NCBI GenBank assembly: GCA_009767595.1
Contig: VSDK01004402.1
Coordinates: 157,305 to 221,304, forward strand
Direction of reading: 5' to 3'
Origin: Symbiodinium kawagutii
Taxonomy: Eukaryota; Sar; Dinophyceae; Suessiales; Symbiodiniaceae
DNA length: 64,000 nucleotides
Under the pieces are notes generated by a model. That model ran no database searches. It was not told the origin of the DNA and saw nothing but the letters and a program-made list of their open reading frames with translations. A program made the position numbers and the translations under genes. Of this stretch, positions 26,266 through 39,122 are shown in pieces; the stretch's first letter is position 1; every line of letters starts with the position of its first letter.

Positions 26266-26362
26266 CAGGTTGGTAGCTTTGGACATTTTTGTCATTTTCC
26301 CTAGTACTAACAACAGGTTGATTGGCTGACTAGTATCTTTCACACGGGTGGCTCAGCCATCA
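26266..26362. mobile_element. MITE-like family B, degenerate copy
   Basis: Contains ATTTTCCCTAGTACTAAC and TGACTAGTATCTTTCACACG, matching the family B interior. The right end is diverged (GGTGGCTCAGCCATCAACCA). Confidence 0.45.
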
Positions 26363-26439
26363 ACCAGATGAAACACCGAGATTGTGCATCTAAAACAACC
26401 CTGCTTCGTTGCCCAAGTGTTGCGCTGCTTCACAGCTAG

Positions 26440-26517
26440 GCCCCGTCTACAGCCCGACTGCCCAGCCAGTCTACAGCCCGACTGCGTACCTGAACACAGG
26501 CGCACCGGCGCACCAGG
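26440..26517 (+). CDS. exon candidate with YSPTA repeat
   Basis: Acceptor GCTAG. The peptide runs PVYSPTAQPVYSPTAYLNTG then APAHQ; the donor is GTGCGG. Third positions are almost all G or C. The repeated VYSPTA resembles the heptads of the RNA polymerase II large-subunit tail or other YSPT-rich RNA-binding proteins. Two units are too few to decide. Confidence 0.35.
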
Positions 26518-27359
26518 GTGCGGGCTGGGTCCTGATACAGATCCCTTTGATTTAGAGCTGGATAGCTACCCCCCAGCCAGATGAAAGTTTGGTCTTGCGA
26601 CAGAGTCTCCAAGATCGGGTTTATAACTGGTGGGTGCTGCAACTGATCGAGGGTGTAGTCATTGGCTTTGAGCGACTAATATCAAGATAGTGGTTCGTTG
26701 GCAATATAAACGACAGGCTACGCGAGAACGATGATGGCTTGCAATGATTAATAAATGAAATGTCTGTCAGGAACCGTTACTAGTTGCTGTTTGACCATAG
26801 TCGACGAACCTGGTGAAGGGCAAATGGCGATTTACACCGATGAACGATTATGCGATAATGATTGCTATAGCAGTTGATATTCATTGTAGTTGATGTTTTT
26901 CAGAAGTCATACACGTTGACCTGATCACTTTCGTTATCACCTTGTGTGAGGCTGAACAACTAATTGTGACCATGATACCATTTAGCAAGCAACATGTAGT
27001 AGCAACCAATTGTGGCTTGTAGTTGTTATGGCCAACCAGCAACTTAATCATTGATAATAGTTGATGGTACGTATATCAATCACCCATCAACCAACAACCA
27101 AATGTCGACAATTTTTTTATTCCGCGAAACCAACCATTTTTGGGGTTTCTGTAAGTATGATTAGTGGTTCCGATGGATGATTCAGGGGTTCCGCATTGGA
27201 GAAGCCCCCAAATACTTCTTGCTGTATAGTGGCTGCTGATATCAGCTGATATTGGTTTCGTCACTAGTGGTTCGCAAGGGCTGATGATGTGCGTTCAGGA
27301 AAAAACGACTATAGCAGATGCCCCACTCAACAAGATGTAGGGTGAAAAATGATCAATAA

Positions 27360-27465
27360 GGTGGTTTCTCAATTCATAGAGGTACCCCGAAATCATCCAA
27401 GTCATTCATCCTTAGTGGGAATCCAAGCACAGCTTTGGGGTTCCCTATTGTGAGAAACCCCCAAG
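27360..27465. mobile_element. MITE-like family A copy
   Basis: Starts GGTGGTTTCTCAATTCATAG and ends CTATTGTGAGAAACCCCCAA. Confidence 0.55.
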
Positions 27466-27789
27466 GGGCCCATTTGGATCGATCATCCCAAAAGTTTGGA
27501 AAAAGAATCATAAGGCTGATAACCCCAAAGCTGGGGTTCACTTTTCAGGTGGGGATTTTGTTGCTCTCGATTTCGATGATGGCCATCCCGCTGAAGTAAC
27601 CACAGGTTGGTGAGGCCATGCGCTTGGCACCCAGTTGGATTTGTTGGAGAACAAAGTTGTGAAGCCAACCATAACTTCGGGGGTCCCCAGTCAGTTTGAG
27701 AAACCACCGGCTGTCATCCGAGTATCCAACAACTTCTGGGTTTACAGCTTGGGGGCACCACTCTGACACTGACGAGACTGGTTGGGGAC

Positions 27790-27945
27790 CCCCGAGTCAT
27801 CGTTGTAGCAACGGGCACGCTGCCAAGCGACGCACCTCTCTGGAGCCGCTGGGGATTGCACTCGCCAGGTGGAGAAGTCACCGCGCCAGCCTTCAGCGCG
27901 TCGCTGGGTCGTGAGCTGCGTTTTGGGTTCCAGCTGCGTTGGCTC
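27790..27945 (+). CDS. coding-like island
   Basis: The frame VIVVATGTLPSDAPLWSRWG continuing LHSPGGEVTAPAFSASLGRE is open and GC-rich. A second plus frame (NGHAAKRRTSLEPLGIALAR) is equally open. Possible donors are GTGGAG at 27870 and GTCGTG at 27908. Confidence 0.25.
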
Positions 27946-27978
27946 TTTTCGTAGACTGCAGGAATTCCTAGAGGCGCT

Positions 27979-28028
27979 CTTTAGTAGGGAATCTATGCAT
28001 TTCATTCGCTAAAGATTCCCTACTAAAG
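27979..28028. repeat. 16-bp foldback
   Basis: CTTTAGTAGGGAATCT and AGATTCCCTACTAAAG form perfect arms around an 18-nt loop. They are followed to about 28,115 by further GCGCTAAAGTGG / CTACTGATTTTAGTAGG words, so the whole 27,970-28,115 segment may be a small foldback element. Confidence 0.75.
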
Positions 28029-28197
28029 TTCATTCTAAAGCTACTGATTTTAGTAGGCGCTAAAGTGGATATCTAAAGCTACCTATTTTATCCCTAGCTA
28101 AAGCGCTAAAGTGGCACCCTTTTTCTATCCTCATCGGCAGGATAAAATCCCTGGATGAAAAAATGGCAACGCCAAGGGTCACTGACCATCTGCTCCG

Positions 28198-28248
28198 AGG
28201 CCTCCGATGGAACCTTTGGCGACCAGCTTCGTGGTGCCTTGCAGGGCC
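28198..28248 (+). CDS. exon candidate
   Basis: The frame reads CSEASDGTFGDQLRGALQG. Acceptor CCGAG and a GT donor near 28249 are possible. TGGTAG-type repeats follow on the right. Confidence 0.3.
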
Positions 28249-28625
28249 GTGGTGAAGCTGATGACCCACTGGTGATGGTAGCTATGTTGCTTAGGAAGCT
28301 AAATATGGTAGAGCTGCTATGATGGTAGCTGATGGTAGATGGGTGTTCAGGTACTTAGTGTAGGATAAGTTGCTTAGTGCTGGAGAATTTGTTGCTATGG
28401 CTGATGCTTAGCGCAGCAACGAACGGATATCCCTAGGCTAAGCATTGGTCAACCAGCTGCTTAATCAGTTGGTTCATCATGAGCTGGTTGATGGCATCAG
28501 CTTGTGCTGTTTGTTGGTCCTGAGGAATTTGCAGGACACCGTTGTGGCAGTTACTATTGGTGCCTTCTATCACCGCAATTTTCGGATACCGAACCTTTGT
28601 GTAGTTGCTGGCTGGTGGTCAGGAG

Positions 28626-28668
28626 AGAGCGATTTGGAGCTACCAGGAGTAGCCTAACCAAATAGTAG
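28626..28668 (+). repeat. dispersed family C motif
   Basis: GAGAGCGATTTGGAGCTACC then AGGAGTAGCCTAACCAAATA. Confidence 0.5.
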
Positions 28669-29288
28669 ATTGGGGATAACCCCCTGCGACCCCCAACCAT
28701 CCCGAAGTGAAAACTCTCCCATTTTGGGACACATCCATCTTACTTGGCATTTCCCTACGATTTTTGCTGATTGTTGATTGTTATCCGTCATTGCTAGCTG
28801 GTCATAGACCATCATTTGCCATGGTTGAACAAGTACAGTTGACTGCCATTCACCAAGACTTATCAATTGCCATTGAGGAACAAATTGGTTCTCGAACCAT
28901 TTTTGTTAGGTGACCAGCTTTATTTATCATTGCTTACCAGTACCAATGTGAACCAACTATGTACCACTAACTAGCCATCATTAGCCAACATTGGCCATCG
29001 ACGAATCATCCATCAATCAAGCATCAGCGCTCCCAGCATCATTCAAGACGGCAGCTAATCATCAGTGAAGCATCAACTAGAAACTAGCCATCAATCAACC
29101 ATCAATCAACCATCAATCAACCATCAACACCCAACCATCAACACTATTGCCCATATGGAACCGTCTCAACCAAGCCTTCCCCGCTGACCGAGGCGTCACC
29201 CACCACGTCGCCCAAGATGATTGCTCCTCAGTGCCTTGGTTGAAGGATTTGCTGATGGCTGGGTCATCAATCGCGATGGGCTATCCAT

Positions 29289-29470
29289 AAGGTGGTTTCT
29301 CACTCAGGAGTACCCAAAAAATGGTTGCTTTGTTGCTACAAATGTTTGAGATTATGGCTTATGTAGGGGCTTCTCAAACAGAGGTACCCCCGGTTATTAT
29401 CCAAATCATCATTTTTTGGGCCGGTAAACTAAGCATTTGTGGGGTTCCCCAATTTTAAGAAACACCCATA
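29289..29470. mobile_element. two overlapping MITE-like family A copies
   Basis: One left end (GGTGGTTTCTCACTCAGGAG) is followed after about 80 bp by a second (GGGGCTTCTCAAACAGAGGT). A shared right end (CCAATTTTAAGAAACACCCA) follows. This suggests nested insertion. Confidence 0.45.
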
Positions 29471-30663
29471 TTGATTGACCATGATCAATGGTTGAAGATT
29501 CATGGGAGATATGCAGCTGTAATATTGATTACCCATTTTCAGCCGCTAGTAGCCATGATCAACCACATAACGAGCCTAACAAACACATCGCTCAGCTACA
29601 TTTGTGTTGGCTCATGTGGTTCATCAGCTATCGCTATGGGCGCAGTGGCACACCCATGGGTTGCCACTACAGCTGGGTGAACTGAGGCTTGAAACCAAAT
29701 GGAAACGCCTGCCCGAAATGGTAATTGGTTATACTGTACTCATGGTAACTAACTGAAAAATGGCTACTGGGTACTAACACTGGTTATTCATTAGTGACTG
29801 GAAACATCCGACCAACAAATGGTAATTCGTAGTGGTCACTAAGAGACTACTAGTGGCAATGGAAACACTACTGGTGAATCAATGGTTGATAGTCTGAGTG
29901 ACCATTGCTGACCATTGTCATGTCTTGGTTCATCAATGGTTCATGGAGGAGAAACATGAAAAATCAAAAGGATTGATAGTTGTTGAGAGTGGCACCAATA
30001 TTCATGGAAAATGCATATGGCGAGCTAAGCAAGTGAACAAGCCAACTGTTGGACTAGTGGCTGTCATTCATGGAATGTGAACAGCCAGGGGTACAGGGTT
30101 CTCACCCACAGCTGTATGAACAATGGTAACTCAATGGTTAGTCAGCGGTTAAGAACCAACTAATCCTGATTAGCAATGGCAGATGCAGTCAAATGTCAAA
30201 CCAGCGTTGCCCTTTACCAACCTCAAGTATGCGTAGCCATCGTTTGTTTATTAAACAGCTGGGATGCCAGAACAAGTTCCTCCAGATTCGAACAAAAAAG
30301 GTGTCCATCAACGGTGACAAATTTGTGCATGTCCTGGTCCTGGTGTTGTTTGGTAAAACCGTGCCTTGAGAACAATTACACATGGTGGTGATCGTATCCT
30401 TATGTTGTTTTTTGTTGTCATCGGTTGATTTGTCATTCATGATTCTATCATATTCTATACATGTGCGTTGGATGGTATGTTTACATTAGAATCTTTCAGA
30501 GAACATATTATCATGACCTTTTAAAATTCATAACCATCATCCATGGTAATATACGCAGCAATTTAAAAAAAGCACATAATCAGACAATCGTCTATACCAC
30601 CAATGAGTTTATAATAGTAGAAAACATGATTGGTCAGCATTCGCCATCATTTTTCCCTTCGCA

Positions 30664-30758
30664 CCCAATGGGCGCCGCATTTTGTGGAGGCCCCTCGCCA
30701 CAGTGACGGCAACACTTCCTCCGCCTGTGCTTTGGCTGAAGTGTAGACATAGCAGCAA
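30664..30758 (+). CDS. exon candidate with consensus GTAAGT donor
   Basis: The frame FAPNGRRILWRPLATVTATL and PPPVLWLKCRHSSK ends at AAG|GTAAGT. The left splice site is not found. Confidence 0.3.
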
Positions 30759-31436
30759 GGTAAGTGGTAGAAATGTTAAGCTATTGAGTAATGGCTGGCT
30801 AATAATGGTTATTACTAGGCGTAATGGCTAATCATGGTTCATAAAGGTTAGCAATGCTGGTTAGTAATAGTGGTGACAACTATATCCTATTGGTTACAGT
30901 TGTTCCATGTGATATTCGATGCCCATCTTTGGGAGTGTCAATCCCAAGCCCAGCACTACCCATGGTTGCCCAAAACCTTTGCTTTCTACATGGGTACCAT
31001 TTGAGCATCCAGTTGGACCAGGTTGTGCCGTGTGTGTGTGCTTTGCTGGGCCAGGGCTAGAACTATGAATAGTGCATGACGAGCTCCAAATAGGTTGAGT
31101 TTTCGATTCTTTCTGTACGTTCAACTTGGCAATTCACCAATTCTTGGGTATCAACCTGACCATGGTGAACCAAGGAAAATACTTGAGAACCAGAATTTGT
31201 TTTCGCAGAGGAGATTGCTTCAATGTGTTTTAGCCAGAGGAGTGACTTCTTCAATTATGGAATCCTGAGGTTGGATCAGTTGTGGGATAACTATTGTGAC
31301 CTTCTGGTTGCTGCTTGGATGACATCTTGCTGTGGGGTAACAACAGCCTCGGGATTACGATTGATGAGACACGAGTTCTTGGCAGGTGTTTTTAAGTTAG
31401 TTTCATTGAAAAATGATACAAATAGGATCTGGTTGT

Positions 31437-31532
31437 TGCTTTCAAACATGTTTCGTTTTGGCAAATGTACTACCACATGGTTGGTTGGTTGACAAGCATA
31501 TTTTTCATAGGGGTGGCTCAACCAGCAACCAG
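31437..31532. mobile_element. MITE-like family B copy
   Basis: Contains TTTCAAACATGTTTCGTTTT near the left end and ATATTTTTCATAGGGGTGGC near the right end. Confidence 0.5.
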
Positions 31533-31751
31533 AGTGGGATGGTTGGTCAAAGTCATGGTCGAATATTTTCTGGATGGTCTTGGGCTATCAAACAGTTTGG
31601 TGGCAGAACGCGGTAAAGGTTGAACTTCGGTTTGGCCCAAGAGACGCTGAAGCAAGCGCTTCCGCTGGATAACCCCAGAGAGGCATCGAAATCCTGAACT
31701 TTGTGGCCCCCCGAAGCATGGGTCATCAGTGTGCAGATCTAAGACCCCCAG

Positions 31752-31808
31752 AGATGATGCCAAGGTGTCGACCATTTCTCGCTTGCAGAGAACCGTGGAG
31801 GCAGGGGG
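31752..31808 (+). CDS. exon candidate
   Basis: Acceptor CCCCAG, then DDAKVSTISRLQRTVEAG, a helical peptide. The opposite strand (31518-31775) is also open and coding-like, so strand is not settled. Confidence 0.3.
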
Positions 31809-32702
31809 TGGATGTCACTCTGTCGCTACCGTTTCATCCTTGTCGCTACGGAAATGAACCACCTCAATAACCGGTGTTAAGCATCATCAATTAACCAGAT
31901 ACTCACGATGAACACGATGTTGTCGTCAAATGGATGGATGAACAATTGAAGCATAGTCTCAGCGGAGGGTCTTCATTCACCATTATTGATTAGCATTTGC
32001 AAGCAAAGAGCAGTATATTGATAATCATAGTTCACCACCTCCATGCATGTCCACTCCCCCACTATCCATAGTATTCATCACAATGTTAACCGTTGAACCA
32101 TGACATGAAATTGATGACCATTACATTACCTCTTATGTGCACCATGAAACCATTCTGTTCAGCACCCCCCTCGCAGAGGTCCAATCAGGCAGCCCTGTAA
32201 GGACCGGAGACACAGTGCCGGGCCCCGCCATGGTTACGATGGCTAAGATAATGAGGTGAATACCAGGTTAATGCTGATTTACAGTGGTTACTGATGGTTA
32301 AGAGTGGTCGAATCTTGTGGTTGCGATCAACATAATGTGGTAGATGGTGATTTGTGATGGTTAAATTTGCTGAAAGCAATGGTCTTTTACAATCATGAAT
32401 GGCTGAAATATTGCACTGGTCAATATTTTTGTGATTAAATCTGTTGATTAAATCAGAGATCAGTGTTCTTGATCTGTTTAATTTTGGAAGAACGGATTGG
32501 CAACACTTTATGATGTTTGCATTGCTATGCAAGTTGATGCTTGCCGATGATTGTACCAAGGTATCGTTGATTTCGTCGCATTGAAATTTGTTGAATCCCT
32601 ATGTTGCCGTTCCTGTGGAGCTTGGCCCATAGTGGAAGGGCCCATGAGGTATTTGTGGGAACTCCAGCATGAAGCATTGTTGGTTTGTTTGGTGGCTGTT
32701 TG

Positions 32703-32750
32703 GAAGGGAGCAAGACAGTAGCTACCAGGAGTGTTCAAAACCAAATTTAG
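32703..32750 (+). repeat. dispersed family C motif
   Basis: CAGTAGCTACCAGGAGTGTT followed by CAAAACCAAATTTAG. Confidence 0.45.
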
Positions 32751-33624
32751 TTTTGCTAAAATTCTTCAGATGACCATCATTGATAGTTCCTGAATTGTCC
32801 TGTCAATGTTCGTCTCCGCTGCTGATTATCGGGAATGACCTGGCCCAAATATTGTTGGTTTTCTGCTGTTGTGGAATTATTGATACGATTTCTCCTCTCA
32901 GAGATAGGATTTTTGTTCAGTGAATTGTGGATTACCCACATCGAAAATTTATCCTCAAGCATCAACTATTGATGGCGATATGACTAACAACTACAAACAT
33001 GTTACAGTAGTGAACTGCTGGTTCACAGTGGTAGCCAAGTCATGATTGCTGATTGCCGAGATTGACCCATAACAGGGGTTAAGTTATCAACATCAACCAA
33101 AACCTACTTAGATACTACTTGTTTTCTGACCCATTTCACCACCACTTGTCATAATTAGGAAAACTTGTCCGACCACTATGCTTCACAAGTCGCCAAAACC
33201 ATTGGTTGCTCAGTTTGTTGCTTGTGGTTCTACAATCACTGGGTTCATTTGGATTTGTTTTAATACTCTGTGCTCGGAATACAGCCAGAAACAATTTCCC
33301 ACCCACTTTTTTGAACTTCAAGTACGGACGGACATAAGAACTATTTGAGCAAGCATTGGTTCGTAGCATCATTATATCTACAATCTATCAAATGTGCTGG
33401 AACTATCAATCAGCTAGATCGATTAGCTATATCAATGATCATATCAATCAGGTGCATTGTAGCTATAAGCTAATTAATCCAAAATCATTCTTAAGCCAAT
33501 TGAAACATATTATTCTTATAGCTATAAGCGAAAAGATCTGATATTTTACTTCTAAATTACTTGGAAAGTAGTAAGCCAGTCGAATAAATGCATCATTTTT
33601 TCTCGGGCGTTTTTGGTGAACCAG

Positions 33625-33689
33625 CTGAAGGGCTCGCCGCTCAGGACTGTGTGGGTGGATCCTCAGTATGGCTCACCAGTGAAGCTCGG
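33625..33689 (+). CDS. exon candidate
   Basis: Acceptor ACCAG, peptide LKGSPLRTVWVDPQYGSPVK then L, donor GTGACA. Third positions are GC-rich. Family not recognised. Confidence 0.4.
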
Positions 33690-33770
33690 GTGACATCCAG
33701 GGAGCTGGCGCGCCAAAGCATCCCTGGTGGTTGAGTACTGAAGAAACAGAACCAAGAATATGTTGATAAT

Positions 33771-33912
33771 CTGGTTGGTGGTTTCAAGCTGGGGGAGCGC
33801 TGGAGTTCAAGTTGCCGTGGTCGTTGAAAAAACATGTTCTATTTTCCCTAGCAATCATTAGCAAGTGGTTGGTGGACAAATATTTTTTCACAGGGGTTGA
33901 AACCACCAAACA
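33771..33912. mobile_element. MITE-like family B copy with inserted bases
   Basis: The left end CTGGTTGGTGGTTTCAAG is separated by about 45 unrelated bases from the interior (CATGTTCTATTTTCCCTAGC). The right end is GGGGTTGAAACCACCAAA. Confidence 0.5.
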
Positions 33913-36900
33913 ATAACGGTGAATATTAAAGGATTACAGGTGGTTGATACAAATGGACACAGAACCAAAAATGCGCTATTAATAGTTAAGCGGGAAATAG
34001 AATGGATTGTAACAGTTAATTAGTGATGGTTAAGAAACAAGAGCATATTCATAATGGCTAGTAATAGGGGGTTATAGTGAATTACAATGATGATAATTCT
34101 TCAGGATGGTCAAGTATCAATGGATATCTACTTTACAGTTGACTAACAGATGTAGGGACTTGGTTAACACGGTCAGGAAACGGTTGCTTCATCGGTGTCC
34201 GGTAGCCGTTGAAGGATCGATATCACCACTTCGTTTACCACGAAATCTCTCCATTCTTTGGGTCATCGCCTTGAAGGGCGCATCTCGCATAAGCTGAGCC
34301 GATCCCCGCAGCTGGGTTTGGTTGTGTGGTGGGATCGTTGATGGCCATGCGTTGTTTGCTTCGCCATCGTTGAGAATGGTGAACCAGTCGTCTATCAAAT
34401 GGTTGGTGGAGGGTGAATAATTTCAATCGGCAACCCTGGTTCCAGCGAAACACGGTTCCATTCGACCGTTGACAACTAGCCATGGGAATGGTCAACTGAC
34501 CAACCGTGGTGAAACCAATCATTGATCAGAGCTTGGTTACTGTCATTAGAATGGCACAATGGCACCCCACCCAACAACTTCTAAACCTATTGATCAATTA
34601 TGGCATCCAACTTGTAAGCCTAAATACCAGATTCAGCTTTGGCTAAACATTTGCAGGGGTGACCGACCAACCCGCTAAAAATCATATTTCTTGGCGTTGT
34701 CAAAGCTTGGCAAAGGATCATTCTTGACAGTTTTTGAGGGGCCCAGCTCCAAACAGCTCAGGAAAGCAGCTTGCCAAGTTCTAACGAGGCACAGCGCACA
34801 GCAGCAAGGCCATCAACGAAGCATCATGGACCATCAAATGAAGAGTCAACTCACAATCGGTAGCCACCATCAACCATCAAATACTCATCATGAACCAACA
34901 GTGACCAGTATTAATGACTATAGATATGAGCCCTACCCGCTCTGAACACCCACCTGGGGAGTTAGCTTATAAAGGCTTGACGGCGGTTGGTAGGACCAAC
35001 TAATGAGCTATTTCTTCTGACAGGGTGGGTGGGGCTTGCACCATGACAAGCATCGAATCCCCTTCCCATGGATGTACTCAAGAGAGAAATGATTGAACAG
35101 TGAAACGTGGGCTTTCAGGACCCTGTGTAACCCCTGGAACCCCAAACCGGTGGGTAAAGAGAAATCCTCGCAGCAAGTGTGTCATTTCAGATTCCAGGTG
35201 ATTTTTTCTGGATGGACAGACGCTTGGTGATAAGTAGCAACCCCAGGAGGTCATATCCGGGCATTGATCTCCTAGGATGCACTTGGGTGATCGTCTTCTG
35301 GTGTGGGACCAACCTCCAAAAACGCCACTCCTTGTGACCCGATGGTTGGGCCTGCAATGGATTTTCCAGTCGATCAAGGGAAGTGAGGATTTTGATCAAG
35401 CAACCATTGGATTTTGAACTTTTAGGTTCGCAACCAATCGTAAAGCTGGTTAACAGTTAGCAACCCTTGGATTATTCAATAGAAGCTGGTTAACAACCAT
35501 GAGTGATACTGGTAATGATGGTTCAGGATTGGCCATCATGGTAAGTTTTACTTCATAGCAAGATTGATCACAGGCCGGATATTCTTTTCATTTCCAACAT
35601 TAGGCTGCCATCATGGGAAGATTGGCCATTGATTGATTCTCATTCACCAACCATAACGATCAGTGATGGCTGATAGTAGTTTGCAAATGTTGATCAGTTG
35701 CGATGATGCACCATCTCTAACCATAGGCTAACCAATTATGACTAAGCAACAACTCATAGTTTGGATATGCCCAACAATAGTATGGGGGTGCCACTATTGA
35801 GCATCTATAGTTACTATTAGCAATGATTATGATTTGCCAATGTCTACCATTTGAGCATCAATCGCCACTAACAATGCTTGAACCAACCTGCGGCTGCTGG
35901 TTTTCCCCAACGATCTGCAGGCCTAGCAACGGCAGCCCGCACAAGCCACTGGCCCCAGCGGTGATGGTTGGAGCCCGGGGTGTCCACATGTGACGAGAGT
36001 TTTTGCTCATGATTTGCAAATTTTGCACGACTCAGAGGACTGATGGTGTGGTTTACGTTTACCACGGCTGGTGAACGGTAAACAGTGCAATTTTCACTGG
36101 CTGAAAAGTGACCTGGGGAGGTCATTGACCAGCACGGTAGCCAGCTGGGATTTTCACCGGCCAATGCGCTGCGTTGAAGACCACCATCCAATGGGTGAAG
36201 TGTCCAACAATTGTGCAGTGGACTCATTGAATATCATCTATAGATTGAAGTACCCATAGTCGTCATTGTGAACCACAGTAATCAATAAGAATAGTCCATT
36301 GTGAATAACCATCATTCTGGTTACAATAGTACTTCGCAGATTCTAAAGACTCATTTTTTCTGCGCATTTCTCCTGTTCGCCAACTGGAACGAAGTATAGC
36401 CTGCTATCCATAGTAGTGATCAATCCCTGGAAACTTCGATGGCATCAAGTCGCCAAATTGTATTTTATGAACTGATGAAGATCAGTGAAGATCAGTCAAG
36501 ATCAGTGATCCAACAAGACTTCAGTTCTAATCACTTGAAGTGGTTCAGAGGGTGCAAAGCTGCACAGCATGTGGCGCTGCGCCGATCATCAGGAGGATGG
36601 CAGTTCTGTTGCTCAGAGGGAAGATGACACCAACTCCTCAAGTTTTGGGATGATCGAGAATCTTCTCCAGCGCCCAAGCAATGAATGATTAGCCCTTAGA
36701 AAAAGATGGTGGAATCCTCAGCTACTGTACCTTGTAGTCCATTAACATGAAGCATTGGCTGCTGTTCGCTAAATCAACAGAAAGTTGACCATGAGGAATT
36801 ACCCGATGATATCATTTGGATTTGGCTGCTGTACTGTTGATTCTTAGTAAGGTAGTGCACTGGAGCATTTCTTGCCAAGATTCACCAAGTCAATCATGTG

Positions 36901-37232
36901 AGATCATGCTGCGCTGTAGTGAACCATGGTCCATCGTGTTGTTGACCATGGTTGGGTGCCATCATTACCCATGATTCGCCATGATTAACCAGTTCATCAT
37001 GAATCATCAGTCATCGTGATTAACCTCTGAACATCTATCATCGGCCAACCCCGCGACCCTTTGCCGTGAACCATCATCAACCAAGATTTATCATCATTAT
37101 TCCATCATCAAGCAAGATTAACCAAGATTCATCAAAAATTATCCCATCATTGACCAAGATTAAGTATCATTATCCCATCACTAACCACTGGTGAGACGCT
37201 TGTTGCACAAGTCTCATCGTTGCATTTGCCTC

Positions 37233-37320
37233 AGGAGCCCATCCCATGTGAATGGCGTCACTTGGACGCAGCTTGAGGGTCCACCAGTGCCGTGGCTAGC
37301 CACCAGCCATGGACTGTTCA
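37233..37320 (+). CDS. exon candidate
   Basis: After CCTCAG the frame reads SPSHVNGVTWTQLEGPPVPW then LATSHGLFS to a stop. CCATCA-type repeats (36950-37190) lie on the left. Confidence 0.3.
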
Positions 37321-37875
37321 GCTAGGATGCCGCACGAGTTGTAAACTTAGATGAACTTAGTGCACTTGGTATACCTTGGTATATCTTGTTATATACTTCT
37401 CATGTATTCTTCTTATATCCTGGTCCCGCGAACAGTAGCCAAGGTCATTCTCTGGAAAACCCTTTGCCATCTTGAGGTTTCACCTACCAACGGCGGTGCA
37501 TGGGAGAGATGCGATGAAGGTGCGCTGCAGAAACGACAGGCAAAAGGAAGCGAGAGGTAGAGGATTCTTGTTTGGAATGCTTCCTTGATTGTCGAGCATT
37601 AAGGGTCATTTGATGGTTGGTTGGTAGTAAATTGATGGTGAATTGATGGGTATTGAAGGCTGCTAGTAGTTGAGAATGGTGGATTCCCGACCACAACAAC
37701 AACAACAAAAGCAACAACAACCACGACGACGACCACCACGACCACGACGACGATGATGGCAGTCGTACGTGGCTTATTGTGCCGACTGCGTTGCAGTTTG
37801 CAGCGGCTCCAGCAAGGCCTTGCTTTCTCCTCTCAGTGTTGTTGTTTGTGGCTGCGACAGCCACACATTGTCCTT

Positions 37876-37990
37876 CCATGTGGGAGGTTTTCAAGCCATA
37901 GGGAACCCCCCAAGTTGTGGTTGGTTTATTCCTAGAATTGACTCATATTGAATGATTTGGGGATGCCCCCATTTTGAGAAACATCCATGT
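37876..37990. mobile_element. MITE-like family A copy
   Basis: Starts TGTGGGAGGTTTTCAAGCCA, contains TGATTTGGGGATGCCCCCAT, and ends TTTTGAGAAACATCCATG. Confidence 0.55.
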
Positions 37991-39122
37991 TGAGTGCATC
38001 CTTCTTGCACGTTTCAAGACCCATGCACAGAGTAGACCAATCCGGAGAGTGTTCATGAGAAAGCGCATGAGCATATCCATTGACACTCACCGTACAGCTT
38101 CAAACGAGGCAAGTCCCAGGAGAAACAAATCCCAACCCAGGGACAAAATAGGAACTGAAACAACAAGAACAGACAAGGAAAAAAGATGAAAATGCGATCG
38201 TCCGCGCGGTTTCAACATGTCCCAGGCAACAAGAAGAACAAGAATAAATGGGTAGACTCATGCCATGGGGGAAAGCAGGTATATAGTGATATTGCACCGT
38301 GCAGCCGTCTCCAAAACTATAAGTTATCCCAGCTGTTGATGAATGGTGGTTGCCTCATGGCCAAGGACGCTCACAATCAGATGTAGGGCTTCTCAGTTGC
38401 TAACCTATCTTGGTGATCAAGTTATGAACTGGAAGAACTATCGCTGGATCAAGTTATGAACCCACCAGGTTTGTTATCCAGGTTACTATGGGCTTCCAAA
38501 ACAATAGATGACCCAGCAGGTTTGAGCAAAAGGGGTGCCCGACCTGCGACAAGTTACCTACTGGGTTGGCTCCCTCCAGAGGCTTTGCTTCCTCACATGG
38601 CGAATCCCATGGTGACTTGGGAAGATCCAGCTGATCCAAGTTTGCCAAAGCGCCTTTCCTGTGATCCAACATCACCCGAGCATGGTCATGGCAGTGCTTG
38701 TGATCCAAGGTTGAACCAATGGTCACGTTGTGCGTTTCCCAATTGCTCCACATGGTGGTTTCTCCAGTCATACGAAACCCCAAACTTATGGCTGGTTTAT
38801 TGATAAACTGGATGATAACTAGGGGTAATGGTTGGTTTCCAACTACAAATGACTATTAGGGTCTTGCTCAAAGTAGGGGACCCCCTAAGTCGTCCCATAT
38901 TAAACCATCTATAGGGTAATAAACCAACCATCACTTCAGGCATCCATTGATGGATGATAGCTGGGGGTACCCCCAGCTACTGATATCACTATTATTTCTT
39001 TTTTCATTTCTATTCTTAATGAGGTTGTCATAGCTATTCTCATGGTACCATCCTCAGCCATGATCAAACAGCTACTGATAACCACCACATGTTGGACGAC
39101 GGCAGGTGGTTCGCATCCCCAG

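Larger units (their letters stand above)
34000..39000. other. repeat-rich region with weak exon candidates
   Basis: TGATGG / CCATCA-type DNA and one family A copy. Coding-like islands occur at about 35,880-35,985 and 36,555-36,625 (KAAQHVALRRSS or VQSCTACGAAPIIRRM) and at 37,233-37,320. None can be assigned. Confidence 0.35.
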
